The notes under the pieces: generated by a model
What the model was told of the DNA's origin: nothing
Databases searched by the model: none
Seen by the model: the letters and a program-made list of their open reading frames with translations, nothing else
Shown: one piece after another, positions 18,401 to 25,712 of the stretch
How positions within the stretch are numbered: the stretch's first letter is position 1
Layout of the letters: every line of letters begins with the position of its first letter
Assembly (NCBI GenBank): GCA_947502505.1
Contig: CANNAE010000002.1
Coordinates: 248,001 to 312,000 of the forward strand
DNA: 64,000 nucleotides
DNA from: an uncultured Planococcus sp.
GTDB taxonomy: Bacteria > Bacillota > Bacilli > Bacillales_A > Planococcaceae
Direction: 5' to 3'
Program-made: the position numbers and the translations under genes

Positions 18401-18581
18401 TGATGCTCGTTTCCACTTCTTCCGGCTCTGCACCGGGCAAAATAGTGGAAATCAGCACGAGCCCTGGAGGTGTTTCGGGGATTTCCCGCTGTGGCAGTGT
18501 AAGAAATGTATAAACACCGACCAGCATGAGGATCAGAATCAAGAAAATGAATAGTTTGCTGCGTTCAAGTATGTAGTGCAT
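15483..18581 (-). CDS. RND-family efflux pump (AcrB/SwrC-like) of a Gram-positive
   Basis: 1032 aa with the RND layout: TM1 (residues 10-30), a first periplasm-type loop (40-325), TM2-7, a second loop (545-845) and TM8-12. The proton-relay aspartates of TM4 are kept (GILVDDSIVVND, near 393), as is the family motif VRNAVVLIDFVEARR in TM10. A Ser/Ala/Glu-rich low-complexity insert (about residues 758-788) sits in the second loop. As in B. subtilis SwrC there is no membrane-fusion or outer-membrane partner gene. SwrC relatives export surfactant-type lipopeptides and cationic agents; that is family knowledge only. A CarH-type operator overlaps the promoter region. Confidence 0.88.
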   Translation of the reverse strand: MHYILERSKLFIFLILILMLVGVYTFLTLPQREIPETPPGLVLISTILPGAEPEEVETSITNPIERQLQSIDGIASMNSISSNSASIITLEIEDGIEPDGLVNTIQQQAQRAAGSFPDQAQDISVEKLDLTFPLVSYMFYGDEEELAQLEEPLAKLSDEVEAVSGVAGTQIKGLNGEQVVIELDGDALAENQLQPFEVLQSLQQANQPLSLGTHSDGDQQFVLTVQQSQGIEKLRELQVGQAAVPLADVASVELAEVPAEDIVTFEGERSVSYTVFLQTGQDVPSVDDRVSEVIDGFNEELPAGISAERYVSQAENVNEIFSTLYISLLIAVLAVLIVTTAGLTLYGAFAVALTVLASVLIGLIPIPSLGVDLNQISVIGLIIAIGILVDDSIVVNDNIQRRYKLGDNAMAGAINGVKEVYPSIVSSSLAIVVTFSPLLLLSGGNGAFIKALPSILITTILASTVLSITLVPMMQYLRTKRKKRKISDTPGFLGKPLEKLAQVYSGKVLKGVLKHPWLTGVGGLVIATALLSLALFTPFEFFPEADREEVTMNVRLAEGTTIEETDAFIQEVTEEVASEDEDVNETAVFTGEGLPNLFAASMDNTGANTGQVAFRIDREATSASAFIDKWQPELRERYPDAEIFLDTIVQGPPVGAPVTVTAIGEDIDELAALRDTLEEQMLANGATVVTDNLGAAVPAIEYVPERETLEDNGIALSTVTSQLQLLTQGVPLYTLYEGQTPYEVVLKQAGITEGEAIDLAEFSLPASSSSASDEAAETDGEAGAPAAAQAGPPELIGLDELLTAEETTALAQVPHQSGDRAITLRAFGEVDDFEAQMLDVVDNARADLPDGYELSTGGENSDQEAFFAEIGILFLVVLLLVYLVIAFQFKSFGLPFLVLIAVYLGISGAILGLFLTQTPLSFLGVMGIVSLTGIVVRNAVVLIDFVEARRLTGDFNIKEAIIESGYARIKPIVLTSLTSIVALLPVALSGDPLFEPLAVTIIAGLMFSGIFTLVMIPALYYLFNRRGEKTTA

Positions 18582-18603
18582 AAGGATTCTCTCCCTCCGA
18601 TTA

Positions 18604-18623
18604 ATGTATAACTATTGTATAAC
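18604..18623. promoter_or_regulatory. CarH-type operator upstream of the RND pump
   Basis: Two TGTATAAC direct repeats (18605-18612 and 18616-18623), 11 bp apart, 23 bases before the pump start codon. The 20-bp site matches the operator at 9531-9550 at 16 positions, including both half-sites and the spacing. On the minus strand the repeats provide TATACA -10-like elements, so binding would block transcription. Confidence 0.6.
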
Positions 18624-18657
18624 TCGGAAGCAGAAAGTACCACTTTAAACACTCAAA

Positions 18658-18682
18658 AACCGGCCGATTTTTTCGGCCGGTT
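18658..18682 (-). terminator. Terminator of the small membrane protein gene
   Basis: AACCGGCCG (18658-18666) pairs with CGGCCGGTT (18674-18682), followed on the minus strand by TTTTTGAG. Confidence 0.85.
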
Positions 18683-18687
18683 CTCGG

Positions 18688-18939
18688 TTACACTTTTTCA
18701 GGGCGCCGCTGTTTAAAGAAATACGCGCCGATAAACAATAAGAGAGGCGGCACGATGCCCAATTTGAACACCCAGCTATCATCCCCCATGAAAATCAAGC
18801 CCATCGGCAAAAGCGATGCAAGCCCTCCCCAAAACAAGGCTTTCCACGATCTTTTCCAAACGCCGTACAATCCGAGCAGCAATGCGGCAATGACCAATGC
18901 CCACAACAAGATTCCCATCAGCAGGAAATCCATCTCCAT
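18688..18939 (-). CDS. Small integral membrane protein (83 aa)
   Basis: Three hydrophobic segments (about residues 6-26, 33-50 and 58-75), with a positively charged loop WKRSWK after the first and a basic tail KQRRPEKV. ATG with a GGAGG ribosome binding site seven bases upstream. No known family comes to mind. It lies directly upstream of the RND pump gene with its own terminator, and its promoter region contains two GTATAA half-sites 11 bp apart like those of the pump, so co-regulation is possible. Confidence 0.65.
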   Translation of the reverse strand: MEMDFLLMGILLWALVIAALLLGLYGVWKRSWKALFWGGLASLLPMGLIFMGDDSWVFKLGIVPPLLLFIGAYFFKQRRPEKV

Positions 18940-18955
18940 GCGCCTCCGTTCGGTT

Positions 18956-18972
18956 TTATACTTTAGTTATAC
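18956..18972. promoter_or_regulatory. Weak CarH-type half-site pair
   Basis: Two TTATAC elements (18956-18961 and 18967-18972) spaced 11 bp, i.e. GTATAA repeats on the minus strand. They match the stronger sites at 9531 and 18604 only in the core and also resemble plain -10 boxes. Confidence 0.3.
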
Positions 18973-19043
18973 TCCTTTTTATGATAAAAATCACTCATCA
19001 AGAGTGCTTTTTTCACTTTTATGCGGATGTCCGGAAATACAAA

Positions 19044-19077
19044 AGCTTCCACCAAATTTCTCGTGGAAGCTTTTTCC
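19044..19077 (+). terminator. Orphan terminator-like hairpin
   Basis: AAAGCTTCCAC...GTGGAAGCTTTTTC has a 10-11 bp stem and a T-run. It lies between two minus-strand genes where no plus-strand gene ends, next to repeat copy C. It may be a leftover of a duplicated terminator, as with copies A and B. Confidence 0.6.
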
Positions 19078-19102
19078 TATATAAAAGAACAAGTAGAATA
19101 TC

Positions 19103-19236
19103 GAAGTGCCTGGAGAAGCGTTCGCTCGACTCCAGTGGATCAGCGAGACGACCGAGACCCCGCAAGGCGCGTAGCGACTGAGGAGGCTTGGGCGCGAGCC
19201 CACGGAAAGCGAGCGGTAAGCTTCGGAAGACACGGT
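19103..19236 (+). repeat. Interspersed repeat copy C
   Basis: GAAGCGTTCGCTCGACTCCA, GAGACGACCGAGACCCCGCA, GACTGAGGAGGCTTGGGCG, CCACGGAAAGCGAGCGG and AAGCTTCGGAAGACACG, in the same order as copies A (3598-3836) and B (10790-11076). With the hairpin at 19044 it fills the gap 18940-19255. No gene seen. Confidence 0.75.
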
Positions 19237-19255
19237 TATAGAGATTCCAAATTAA

Positions 19256-20437
19256 TTATAAGTTTTCGAAAAACAAACGCAGCACGTCGGCCCCGCCGAT
19301 AAATGTGCCGAGCGAACTGCCGAGGTTGGTCAATACGATGACCAGCAAAACGCGCGTCACTTTATTGTCCCAAAAGCCTTTTACCGTGAAGACGTCTTTC
19401 GACAGCGTATCAAAATCCCCGACATTCGGGCGGCGCACAAACGCTTGTGTCAGTCCGGAAAACCAGCCCGCCGCAACGAGCGGATTGAGCGAGGAGATCG
19501 GTGCGGCGACAAAGGCGGTCAAGATGGCGAGCGGGTGGCCGAATGCGACCGCAGACCCGATCGCCGCAAGCGTGCCGTTCCACAAAATCCAGCTGATGGC
19601 CTGGTCAAAGCCCGCCGCCGGGTTGGCGTAGAAAGTATAGGCGATAATCGATAAAATAATCAGCGGAATCGCCCAGCCGATGATTTTCGGCCAGTTCGAT
19701 TTTTTCGGTACTTCGTTGAGCGCCTTCAAATCCTGGTCGCGGTAAATTTCTTGCGTGATCCCTGGGATATGCGCCGCTCCGAGCACCGCGACTATCTTTT
19801 TGCCAGGAGCCTCTTTAATTTTCTGCGCCAAATACTGGTCCCGTTCATCGATAAGCGGTTTTTTGATGCGCGGAAAGGCTTTGGTGAAATCGTCCATGAC
19901 GGCATTCAAAGTGTCTTGCTTTTTCATCTTTTCGAGTTCTTCTTCGGAAATTGATTCCTTGCTGAAGATGCTGAAAAACACCGAGGAAATAAGCTGGACC
20001 TTGCCCATCAACCCGATATTGCCCCAAATGCGCGAAAACGTCACTTGAATATTGCGGTCGGCGAGTACGAGTTCCGCCCCGGTTTCTTCTGCCGAATGGA
20101 TGCCTTGGATCATTTCCGATCCGGGCTTGATGCCGAACTGGTCAGCCAGGCGGTTTTGGAACGACGAAATCGCCAAGTTCATCAGCAGCAAGCTGGCTTT
20201 CTTGTCCTTGATGATTTTAAAAATATCGGTTTCTTTCCATTTCTTGTCCTGCGTCACCGATTCATAGCGCTGCGCATCGAGTTCGATGCATACTGAATCC
20301 GGGCGTTCGCGCTCGACAACTTCCTTTACTTGCTCTGCACTCAGCTTGGATACATGCGCCGTGCCGATCAAAATCACTTGTTTGCCGTCCACTTCGAGGC
20401 GGGTGATATTATCTTCTGTCATTATCTCTTCTGTCAT
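19256..20437 (-). CDS. TraB/PrgY family membrane protein
   Basis: 393 aa. The N-terminal TraB domain (about 10-225) has the conserved GTAHVS near residue 25, a CIELD segment and the C-terminal GAAHIPG motif. Four hydrophobic segments follow (about 250-390). In enterococci TraB/PrgY proteins shut down sex-pheromone activity, and the fold is shared with the Tiki metalloprotease superfamily, in which the GTxH histidine is a likely metal ligand. A chromosomal housekeeping relative is more likely here, since no conjugation genes are nearby. ATG with AAGGAAG eight bases upstream. Function unknown. Confidence 0.8.
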   Translation of the reverse strand: MTEEIMTEDNITRLEVDGKQVILIGTAHVSKLSAEQVKEVVERERPDSVCIELDAQRYESVTQDKKWKETDIFKIIKDKKASLLLMNLAISSFQNRLADQFGIKPGSEMIQGIHSAEETGAELVLADRNIQVTFSRIWGNIGLMGKVQLISSVFFSIFSKESISEEELEKMKKQDTLNAVMDDFTKAFPRIKKPLIDERDQYLAQKIKEAPGKKIVAVLGAAHIPGITQEIYRDQDLKALNEVPKKSNWPKIIGWAIPLIILSIIAYTFYANPAAGFDQAISWILWNGTLAAIGSAVAFGHPLAILTAFVAAPISSLNPLVAAGWFSGLTQAFVRRPNVGDFDTLSKDVFTVKGFWDNKVTRVLLVIVLTNLGSSLGTFIGGADVLRLFFENL

Positions 20438-20552
20438 GAGTGTACTTCCTTCATAGAATAGGATTTCTTCTTCATTTGCCGTTAACGATGAAAAAGACTG
20501 TCTATTCTTTATAATGAATCACCAAGCGCAAAATATCAATCTTTTCGAAGGC

Positions 20553-21398
20553 TTATAATTCCGGGGCATCAAAGGTATTGCCGCTATTTAGATCGCCCGC
20601 TTGGAAGCCTTTGTAGAACCATTCCTTGCGCTGTTCGGATGTGCCGTGCGTAAAGCTTTCCGGTACGGCATAGCCGCGCGTCCTCTTCTGGATGGTATCG
20701 TCGCCGACCGCACTGGCCGCAGTCAAAGCTTCTTCCAAATCGCCTTCTTCCAAATACCCCATGCCTTGTGCATGATGTGCCCAGACGCCGGACAAATAAT
20801 CCGCCTGCAGTTCCAGGCGCACTTGCAATTGGTTGTACTCGGTCTCGCTCAACTGATTGCGCGCTTGCTGGACATCACCGAGCACGCCGAGCAAATTCTG
20901 CACGTGATGACCAACTTCGTGCGCGACGACATAAGCCATCGCAAAATCACCGGGCGCATTAAACTGGCGCTCCAGTTCATCGTAAAAACTCAAGTCGATA
21001 TACAGTTTGGAATCCGCCGGGCAATAAAACGGCCCCGTCGCAGCACCTGCCATGCCACACGCTGACTGGACGCTTCCAGAAAACAGCACCAAGGTCGGCT
21101 CGACATATTCCATGCCCTCTTCAGCAAACACTTCTGCCCATACCTCTTCTGTATCCGCGAGGACGACCGATACAAAATCCGCGAGCTCTTCTTCCCGCTC
21201 ACTCGCTACATACGGTTCCGATGTAGCCGCCCCTCCGTCCTCGCCACCGAGTATCGCTCCCGGGTCGCCCCCGAGAAACGCGATCAACAGGACAATCAGC
21301 AAGCCGCCGATCCCGCCGCCCGCAAGAACCGGCCCGCCGACACTGCGCCCTCTCCTGTCTTCTACATTCCTGCTGCCCGCTCGCCCTTTCCATTTCAT
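20553..21398 (-). CDS. Neutral zinc metallopeptidase, YpfJ family, membrane-anchored
   Basis: 281 aa. A basic N-terminus (MKWKGRAGSRNVEDRRGR) and a glycine-rich transmembrane helix (residues 22-44) are followed by an extracellular domain with the zincin motif HEVGHH (near 163). An ELQADYLSGVWAHH segment downstream supplies the likely third ligand, and there is an FTHGTSEQRKEWFYKG tail as in the putative neutral zinc metallopeptidase family (PF04228). The length matches the family (about 280-300 aa). The substrate is not known for any member I can recall. ATG with AAAGAGGG eight bases upstream. Monocistronic. Confidence 0.88.
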   Translation of the reverse strand: MKWKGRAGSRNVEDRRGRSVGGPVLAGGGIGGLLIVLLIAFLGGDPGAILGGEDGGAATSEPYVASEREEELADFVSVVLADTEEVWAEVFAEEGMEYVEPTLVLFSGSVQSACGMAGAATGPFYCPADSKLYIDLSFYDELERQFNAPGDFAMAYVVAHEVGHHVQNLLGVLGDVQQARNQLSETEYNQLQVRLELQADYLSGVWAHHAQGMGYLEEGDLEEALTAASAVGDDTIQKRTRGYAVPESFTHGTSEQRKEWFYKGFQAGDLNSGNTFDAPEL

Positions 21399-21457
21399 AC
21401 AAGAAACCCTCTTTCCGCTTTCGTTTTAATAAAGCTATACCCATTTCAACAGAAACT

Positions 21458-22054
21458 TCAATCCCATGCCGGCAAACGGTAAACCAGAAACCGCTCGCGC
21501 GGATCTTCCGCCTCCACGGGAAGTTCAATATCATTGATCAATTCAAAAGCGGTCCGCCGTTCGAGAAAATCTGTATACTCGACTGCCGGATAAAATAAAA
21601 TTACATCGATTTCCCGCGGATGCTCAGCCACGGATGCCAAAATCCGGTCCACTACGGTCATGAACACCGGATCAGAAAACGGATTGAAAAAATAAAACCA
21701 GCGATCTTCCGGCTGGACCTCATAATCCTGCGCATAGCCATTGAAAAACTCGATGTCCGGCTTTCCTTTAAAGCGCCGCAAATTCCGCAGCGAGGCCTCA
21801 TGCAGCGACGGGTCGACTTCGACTCCTGCCGACGGCGTCCCGAATAGATGATGCGCAAAAAAGTTCAAACGCCCTTTGCCGCTGCCGAAATCGACCAGCC
21901 TGCCGCTGCCCTTGAGCGGATGCGCCCCGAACAACCGATCGAGCCACGCATAAGGCGTCACTTCGAAACGGTGCTCATGCATCGACGCATGAAACCCCAT
22001 TTGTTCACCGCCAGTTTGGATATTCAATTGCCGGTCCATTTGCTGATCGTTCAT
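21458..22054 (-). CDS. Class I SAM-dependent methyltransferase
   Basis: 198 aa. Motif I is LVDFGSGKGRLNFF (near residue 54), followed by the acidic AGVEVDPSL at the end of strand 2 and an FYFFNPFSDP segment that resembles an NPPF-type motif IV. It lacks a recognisable substrate domain, so the substrate (small molecule, rRNA or protein) is open. ATG after GGAGGCGTTCAG. It stands upstream of the zinc peptidase gene on the same strand (gap about 60 bases) with no terminator seen between them, so the two may be co-transcribed. Confidence 0.8.
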   Translation of the reverse strand: MNDQQMDRQLNIQTGGEQMGFHASMHEHRFEVTPYAWLDRLFGAHPLKGSGRLVDFGSGKGRLNFFAHHLFGTPSAGVEVDPSLHEASLRNLRRFKGKPDIEFFNGYAQDYEVQPEDRWFYFFNPFSDPVFMTVVDRILASVAEHPREIDVILFYPAVEYTDFLERRTAFELINDIELPVEAEDPRERFLVYRLPAWD

Positions 22055-22140
22055 CTGAACGCCTCCTTCATATTAAAAATTCCCTGAACGCCTTGCCTTT
22101 TCATTTCCCACATAATTACAAAATAAAAACGCTTTTTCTC

Positions 22141-22169
22141 TTGCCATTCTCATTTCTTTCTGTTATATT
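22141..22169 (+). promoter_or_regulatory. Sigma-A promoter of the dapA leader
   Basis: TTGCCA (22141-22146), 17-bp spacer, TATATT (22164-22169), about 30 bases before the riboswitch. Confidence 0.75.
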
Positions 22170-22198
22170 ACAGCTAATTCAATAATTTCTTGCTTCCT

Positions 22199-22400
22199 TA
22201 GTGGAGCGAGGATAGAGGCGCAAAGACCATCAGTACGCAACCCGAGGAGTATGGGCTCTTAGGACGGTTGCTGAAAGGGGGATTTGCCGAAGCGGCAGGA
22301 TGCTCATATTCCTGCGCGCTGGTTCTGCACTGAATAAGTGCCGGACTGTCATATAGGAAACTATATGGAGGGCTATCTGACGAACAGGAACGATGGGTAA
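22199..22400 (+). promoter_or_regulatory. Lysine riboswitch (L box)
   Basis: The conserved L-box blocks appear in order: GAGGATAGAGGCGC-AAGA, CAGTACGC, GAGGAGTATGGG, AAAGGGGGATTTGCCGAAG, TGGTTCTGCACTG, CCGGACTGTCA and GGCTATCTGACG. This is the five-helix lysine aptamer. It is followed at once by an intrinsic terminator and dapA. Known mechanism: lysine binding favours the terminator, shutting off diaminopimelate/lysine synthesis. The aptamer looks complete. Confidence 0.95.
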
Positions 22401-22415
22401 ACATTGTTTCTAACG

Positions 22416-22445
22416 GCAGCAACGGGCCCCCGTTGCTGCTTTTTT
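22416..22445 (+). terminator. Riboswitch-controlled terminator
   Basis: An 11-bp perfect stem GCAGCAACGGG (22416-22426 with 22429-22439) and six T. It is the expression platform of the lysine riboswitch. Confidence 0.92.
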
Positions 22446-22509
22446 GTTTACTCCGGACCGGCCCCCACCTCTAACTTTTGAAAAAAACTTAGAAAAGGGT
22501 GTGTTCTCT

Positions 22510-23400
22510 ATGAATTTCGGTCAAGTGATCACTGCGATGGCAACGCCATTCGATGCAAACGGTGAAATCGATTTTCAGGCAACAACAAATCTCGTGGAAT
22601 ATCTGATTAATAACGGCTCGGACGGCATCGTCGTCGCCGGGACGACCGGCGAATCGCCGACTTTGTCGATAGACGAAAAAGTGGCGCTCTTCGTCCATGT
22701 CGTCACAGTAGCCGACGGGCGCGCGAAAATCATCGCGGGCACCGGCTCGAACAATACGCGCGCATCGGTCGCTTTGACCCAGCAAGCAGAGCAAGCGGGT
22801 GTCGACGGTGTCATGCTGGTCACTCCTTACTATAACAAACCCTCACAGGAAGGCATGTACCGCCATTTTGAAGCGATTGCGAGCGCTACAACGCTTCCGG
22901 TCATGCTGTACAATATCCCGGGCCGCAGCGTCGTCAATCTATCGGTTGATACCATCGTGCGCTTGTCGCTTATCGACAATATCACCAGCGTCAAAGAAGC
23001 GAGCGGCGATTTGGATGCCGCTTCTGAAATTATCGAACGTACAGGAAATGGCTTTGCCGTCTATAGCGGCGACGACAGCCTGACTTTGCCGATGCTTTCT
23101 ATCGGCGGCACAGGCATTGTCTCGGTCGCTTCCCATATCATCGGCAATGACATGCAGAAAATGGTCAAAATGTTCCGCACCGGCGATACGGCTGGAGCCG
23201 CCGCGCTTCACCGCCAATTGCTGCCGACGATGAAAGCCTTGTTCGCAGCACCAAGCCCAAGCCCTGTCAAAGCAGCGCTCAACTTGATGGGTGTACCGGT
23301 CGGCGGCGTGCGTTTGCCGATGCTTGCTTTAACAGAAGAAGAAACCGCAACCTTGCAGCAATTCCTGCCGTCTACGAAACAGGACGCTGTCACCAATTAA
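22510..23400 (+). CDS. dapA: 4-hydroxy-tetrahydrodipicolinate synthase
   Basis: 296 aa from the ATG at 22510 (AAAGGGTG upstream). It condenses pyruvate with aspartate semialdehyde, the first committed step of diaminopimelate/lysine synthesis. Visible residues are the Schiff-base lysine K162 in SVKEASGD, the catalytic tyrosine Y134 in VMLYNIPGR, the GTTGESPTL motif (T45-T46) and the GTGSNNT loop. Full-length TIM barrel. It is transcribed alone under the lysine riboswitch, with no other dap or lys gene beside it, and is closed by a terminator shared with the convergent rsbR-like gene. Confidence 0.97.
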   Translation: MNFGQVITAMATPFDANGEIDFQATTNLVEYLINNGSDGIVVAGTTGESPTLSIDEKVALFVHVVTVADGRAKIIAGTGSNNTRASVALTQQAEQAGVDGVMLVTPYYNKPSQEGMYRHFEAIASATTLPVMLYNIPGRSVVNLSVDTIVRLSLIDNITSVKEASGDLDAASEIIERTGNGFAVYSGDDSLTLPMLSIGGTGIVSVASHIIGNDMQKMVKMFRTGDTAGAAALHRQLLPTMKALFAAPSPSPVKAALNLMGVPVGGVRLPMLALTEEETATLQQFLPSTKQDAVTN

Positions 23401-23444
23401 AAAAGAGCTTCGCAGATCCTTTTCAGGAACTGCGAAGCTCTTTT
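23401..23444. terminator. Bidirectional terminator between dapA and the rsbR-like gene
   Basis: Perfect 15-bp stem AAAAGAGCTTCGCAG (23401-23415 with 23430-23444), with T-runs on both strands. Confidence 0.95.
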
Positions 23445-23445
23445 T

Positions 23446-24282
23446 TCAGTTATACACCTTTTCCAGCGCCCGTTTCAAGCTGCCCCCGATATTCAAGGTG
23501 CCCACATCAACGCCGAGAGCGGTCAAGGATTGTGCCGTTTCCGGCCGTATTCCTGTCAACACCGCTTTGACGCCGATCAGCTCAAGCGATTGGATGATTT
23601 TGATGATTTGTTCTGCCACCATCGTATCCACACGGACGACGCCGGATAAATCAACGATCAATGTATGGATCTTCAATTCACTTGCAGACAATAGTGTATG
23701 TTCTAAAATATAACGCGCCCGGTCGATTTCGATGCTGCCGACCAAGGGCAATATAGCCACTGAATCGCTAATGGGGACGACAGGTGCCGACAATTCCAGA
23801 AACTCCTTGCGCGCGGTCGCTAAATTTTGCTGATAGGACGTCGTATAGGCGTGTGTATACGCATACGTCGCATGGTCCAAAAGCGCATGCAGCAATTCCG
23901 CCGCATCATACGTTATTTCCGGGGAAATAGCCAAACGGCGCCCTTCACTTTTGATCAATGTCGCGATGTGCTTTCGGTACAACGCGGTTTCCGCAAGCGC
24001 CACGTCCAATGTCATGCCATGCTCCAAGAAGAAATTGCCGGTAGCGGTCCCCCATTTTGTCATATCCGCCATAATCTTCTCTACTTCACAACTATTCTGC
24101 ATCGAGCTGCCGAGCAGTTCAACGAAATGAACGCGTTCATTCAACACCAGCTCCGAAAACTCCGCATCACTCTCTACAGTTTCTATTAGCGAGGCCTCGT
24201 GCCGTTCTTCCTGAATCAATCCTGCAATCATGTATTTTTCCTCTACCACTCGTTTACCGAATAATACCATTTCCTTTTCCAT
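23446..24282 (-). CDS. RsbR-type stressosome protein (STAS domain)
   Basis: 278 aa. The N-terminal domain (about 1-155) is variable and helical, of the RsbR sensory type. The C-terminal STAS domain starts at ELSAPVVPISDSVAILPLVG (near 165). The two phosphorylatable regions of RsbR STAS domains are present: SGVVRVDTMVAEQI with the conserved Thr, and GIRPETAQSL, where the second site also keeps a hydroxyl residue. Such proteins build the stressosome with RsbS and RsbT and trigger sigma-B. ATG after GGAGGTCGCC. It stands alone, without rsbS or rsbT, like the unlinked RsbR paralogues of B. subtilis. Sigma-B-like promoters occur at two stress genes nearby. Confidence 0.85.
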   Translation of the reverse strand: MEKEMVLFGKRVVEEKYMIAGLIQEERHEASLIETVESDAEFSELVLNERVHFVELLGSSMQNSCEVEKIMADMTKWGTATGNFFLEHGMTLDVALAETALYRKHIATLIKSEGRRLAISPEITYDAAELLHALLDHATYAYTHAYTTSYQQNLATARKEFLELSAPVVPISDSVAILPLVGSIEIDRARYILEHTLLSASELKIHTLIVDLSGVVRVDTMVAEQIIKIIQSLELIGVKAVLTGIRPETAQSLTALGVDVGTLNIGGSLKRALEKVYN

Positions 24283-24377
24283 GGCGACCTCCGTTAGTTG
24301 CTGCTTGCTTTATTTCTTGCAATAAATTCATTATACCCAATGTCTTATACCTGAATAGTCTTTTATTGCATAAAAAA

Positions 24378-24399
24378 ATACCCGCCAGATGGCAGGCAT
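24378..24399 (-). terminator. Terminator of the cell-wall-binding protein gene
   Basis: ATGCCTGCCA-TC-TGGCGGGTAT on the minus strand (one G-U type mismatch), followed by TTTTTTT. Confidence 0.8.
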
Positions 24400-24409
24400 T
24401 TTTCAAGTC

Positions 24410-25435
24410 TTATTTAGCGAACAATTTTTTTAATGTATCAGATGAAACGGCAGCTTCGCCACCAAAGATTGTGTAGTAGGAATATCTTGATCCAAAGTCT
24501 TGAATTTGCTCTTTAGAAGCAGCAGCTGGCGTTTTGGCTGTTAGAACCAAAGGCCCGGCATACGAAGCAGCTAAAGAACTTCCTGACAATGCATCGGGAT
24601 AATTGGTTCCCGTTGCGATAAAGACATCATCTTCATTTAGCAAGAATTCATTTTCCAATGCAAATTCGTTGAATAGCTGGTTTGTCTCATAACGAGTTGC
24701 CCCTGCTAGACGAACCGGTTCTTCCTCGAACAAATCTTCAACTGCCGGCCCTACTGCACTTTCGCCACCGACGACAATCGGCCAGTCTGGCTGGTTTGCT
24801 TCAATGTAATCCGCAACGACTGTTGGAACCGCGCCAGTTGCAGGTACAAGGAGGATTGGGTCAGCGAAAAGCGCTGCTGCCGGGGAAACGGACAATGAAT
24901 CTGCGAAGTTTGCGCCTGTCGCCACGTAAAGCGTGTCTCCCATGCCTACTTCTTCTGCGATGTTAACCGCGGTTTCGTAACGCGTCTTGCCGCTGATGCG
25001 CTCCACTGTTACGCCAAGATTCTTGATTTGAGTTTGGACTTTGTCAGAAATAGCACCAGTTCCGCCGACTAGGATAACGTTATCTGCACCCAATCGCTTC
25101 AACTCAGCCGCAAATCCTTCAGGCAGTGAATCTTTTTTCGTCAAAAGCAAAGGTGAATAATGAAGACCTGCCAGCGGTGCTGCAGCTAAAGCATCCGGGA
25201 AATCCGCGCCAGTCGCTACGACTACTGTTTCAATGCTGTCATCGTCCCAGCCATACTGTGAAACTTCCAAGCTAGTCTGGTAGCGGTCGCTGCCAAAAAT
25301 GCGGTCTGAATTGTCTTCCGTCAATGTTGCCGCAGAAGCTGCGCCAGTCGGTAAAACTGCTCCAAGAGCCAAAGCTGCAGTCAATGCAGCAGTCGTCAAA
25401 ACTTTGCTATAAGTCATCGTTAATCGTTTCCCCAT
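24410..25435 (-). CDS. Secreted cell-wall-binding protein with three CWB2 repeats
   Basis: 341 aa (or 335 from the ATG at 25417, which has GGGGAAA upstream; the first ATG has no clear ribosome binding site). The signal peptide ends at about AASAA. The whole mature protein is three tandem cell-wall-binding-2 repeats (PF04122), each with the RxxGxxRYET core: DRIFGSDRYQTS, ERISGKTRYETA and VRLAGATRYETN. Each is followed by VATGxxFxDALS and VGG segments. In clostridia such triplets anchor proteins non-covalently to anionic wall polymers; here no enzymatic module is attached. It may be an abundant wall-coat protein or an adapter. Confidence 0.88.
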   Translation of the reverse strand: MGKRLTMTYSKVLTTAALTAALALGAVLPTGAASAATLTEDNSDRIFGSDRYQTSLEVSQYGWDDDSIETVVVATGADFPDALAAAPLAGLHYSPLLLTKKDSLPEGFAAELKRLGADNVILVGGTGAISDKVQTQIKNLGVTVERISGKTRYETAVNIAEEVGMGDTLYVATGANFADSLSVSPAAALFADPILLVPATGAVPTVVADYIEANQPDWPIVVGGESAVGPAVEDLFEEEPVRLAGATRYETNQLFNEFALENEFLLNEDDVFIATGTNYPDALSGSSLAASYAGPLVLTAKTPAAASKEQIQDFGSRYSYYTIFGGEAAVSSDTLKKLFAK

Positions 25436-25632
25436 TCTGTAATGTATTCATTTCTTTTCCAATTATATGATATTTTACGAACATTACAATAGGTTTACAA
25501 AAATATTTCTTACTAGGCATAAATACTTTTTCGCTTTCCGTATTTCAATAAGCTTTTTGCAACTTCGTAGTTTCTTCTTCCAGGATAAAAAAATTTTTCC
25601 CCCTCTTCCCTCCAAGGCGAACTTTACTGAAG

Positions 25633-25659
25633 GTTTATGGGCTCTCGCTTTCCGGGTAC
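25633..25659 (+). promoter_or_regulatory. Sigma-B-like promoter of the YsnF-type gene
   Basis: GTTTAT (25633-25638), 15-base spacer, GGGTAC (25654-25659), close to the sigma-B consensus GTTTAA/GGGTAT. It lies 54 bases before the start of a gene whose family is a known sigma-B stress family. Confidence 0.65.
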
Positions 25660-25712
25660 ATAAGCCATAACGCAGACACGGTAAAACATTGACCTTACAG
25701 GAGGATGCCATT

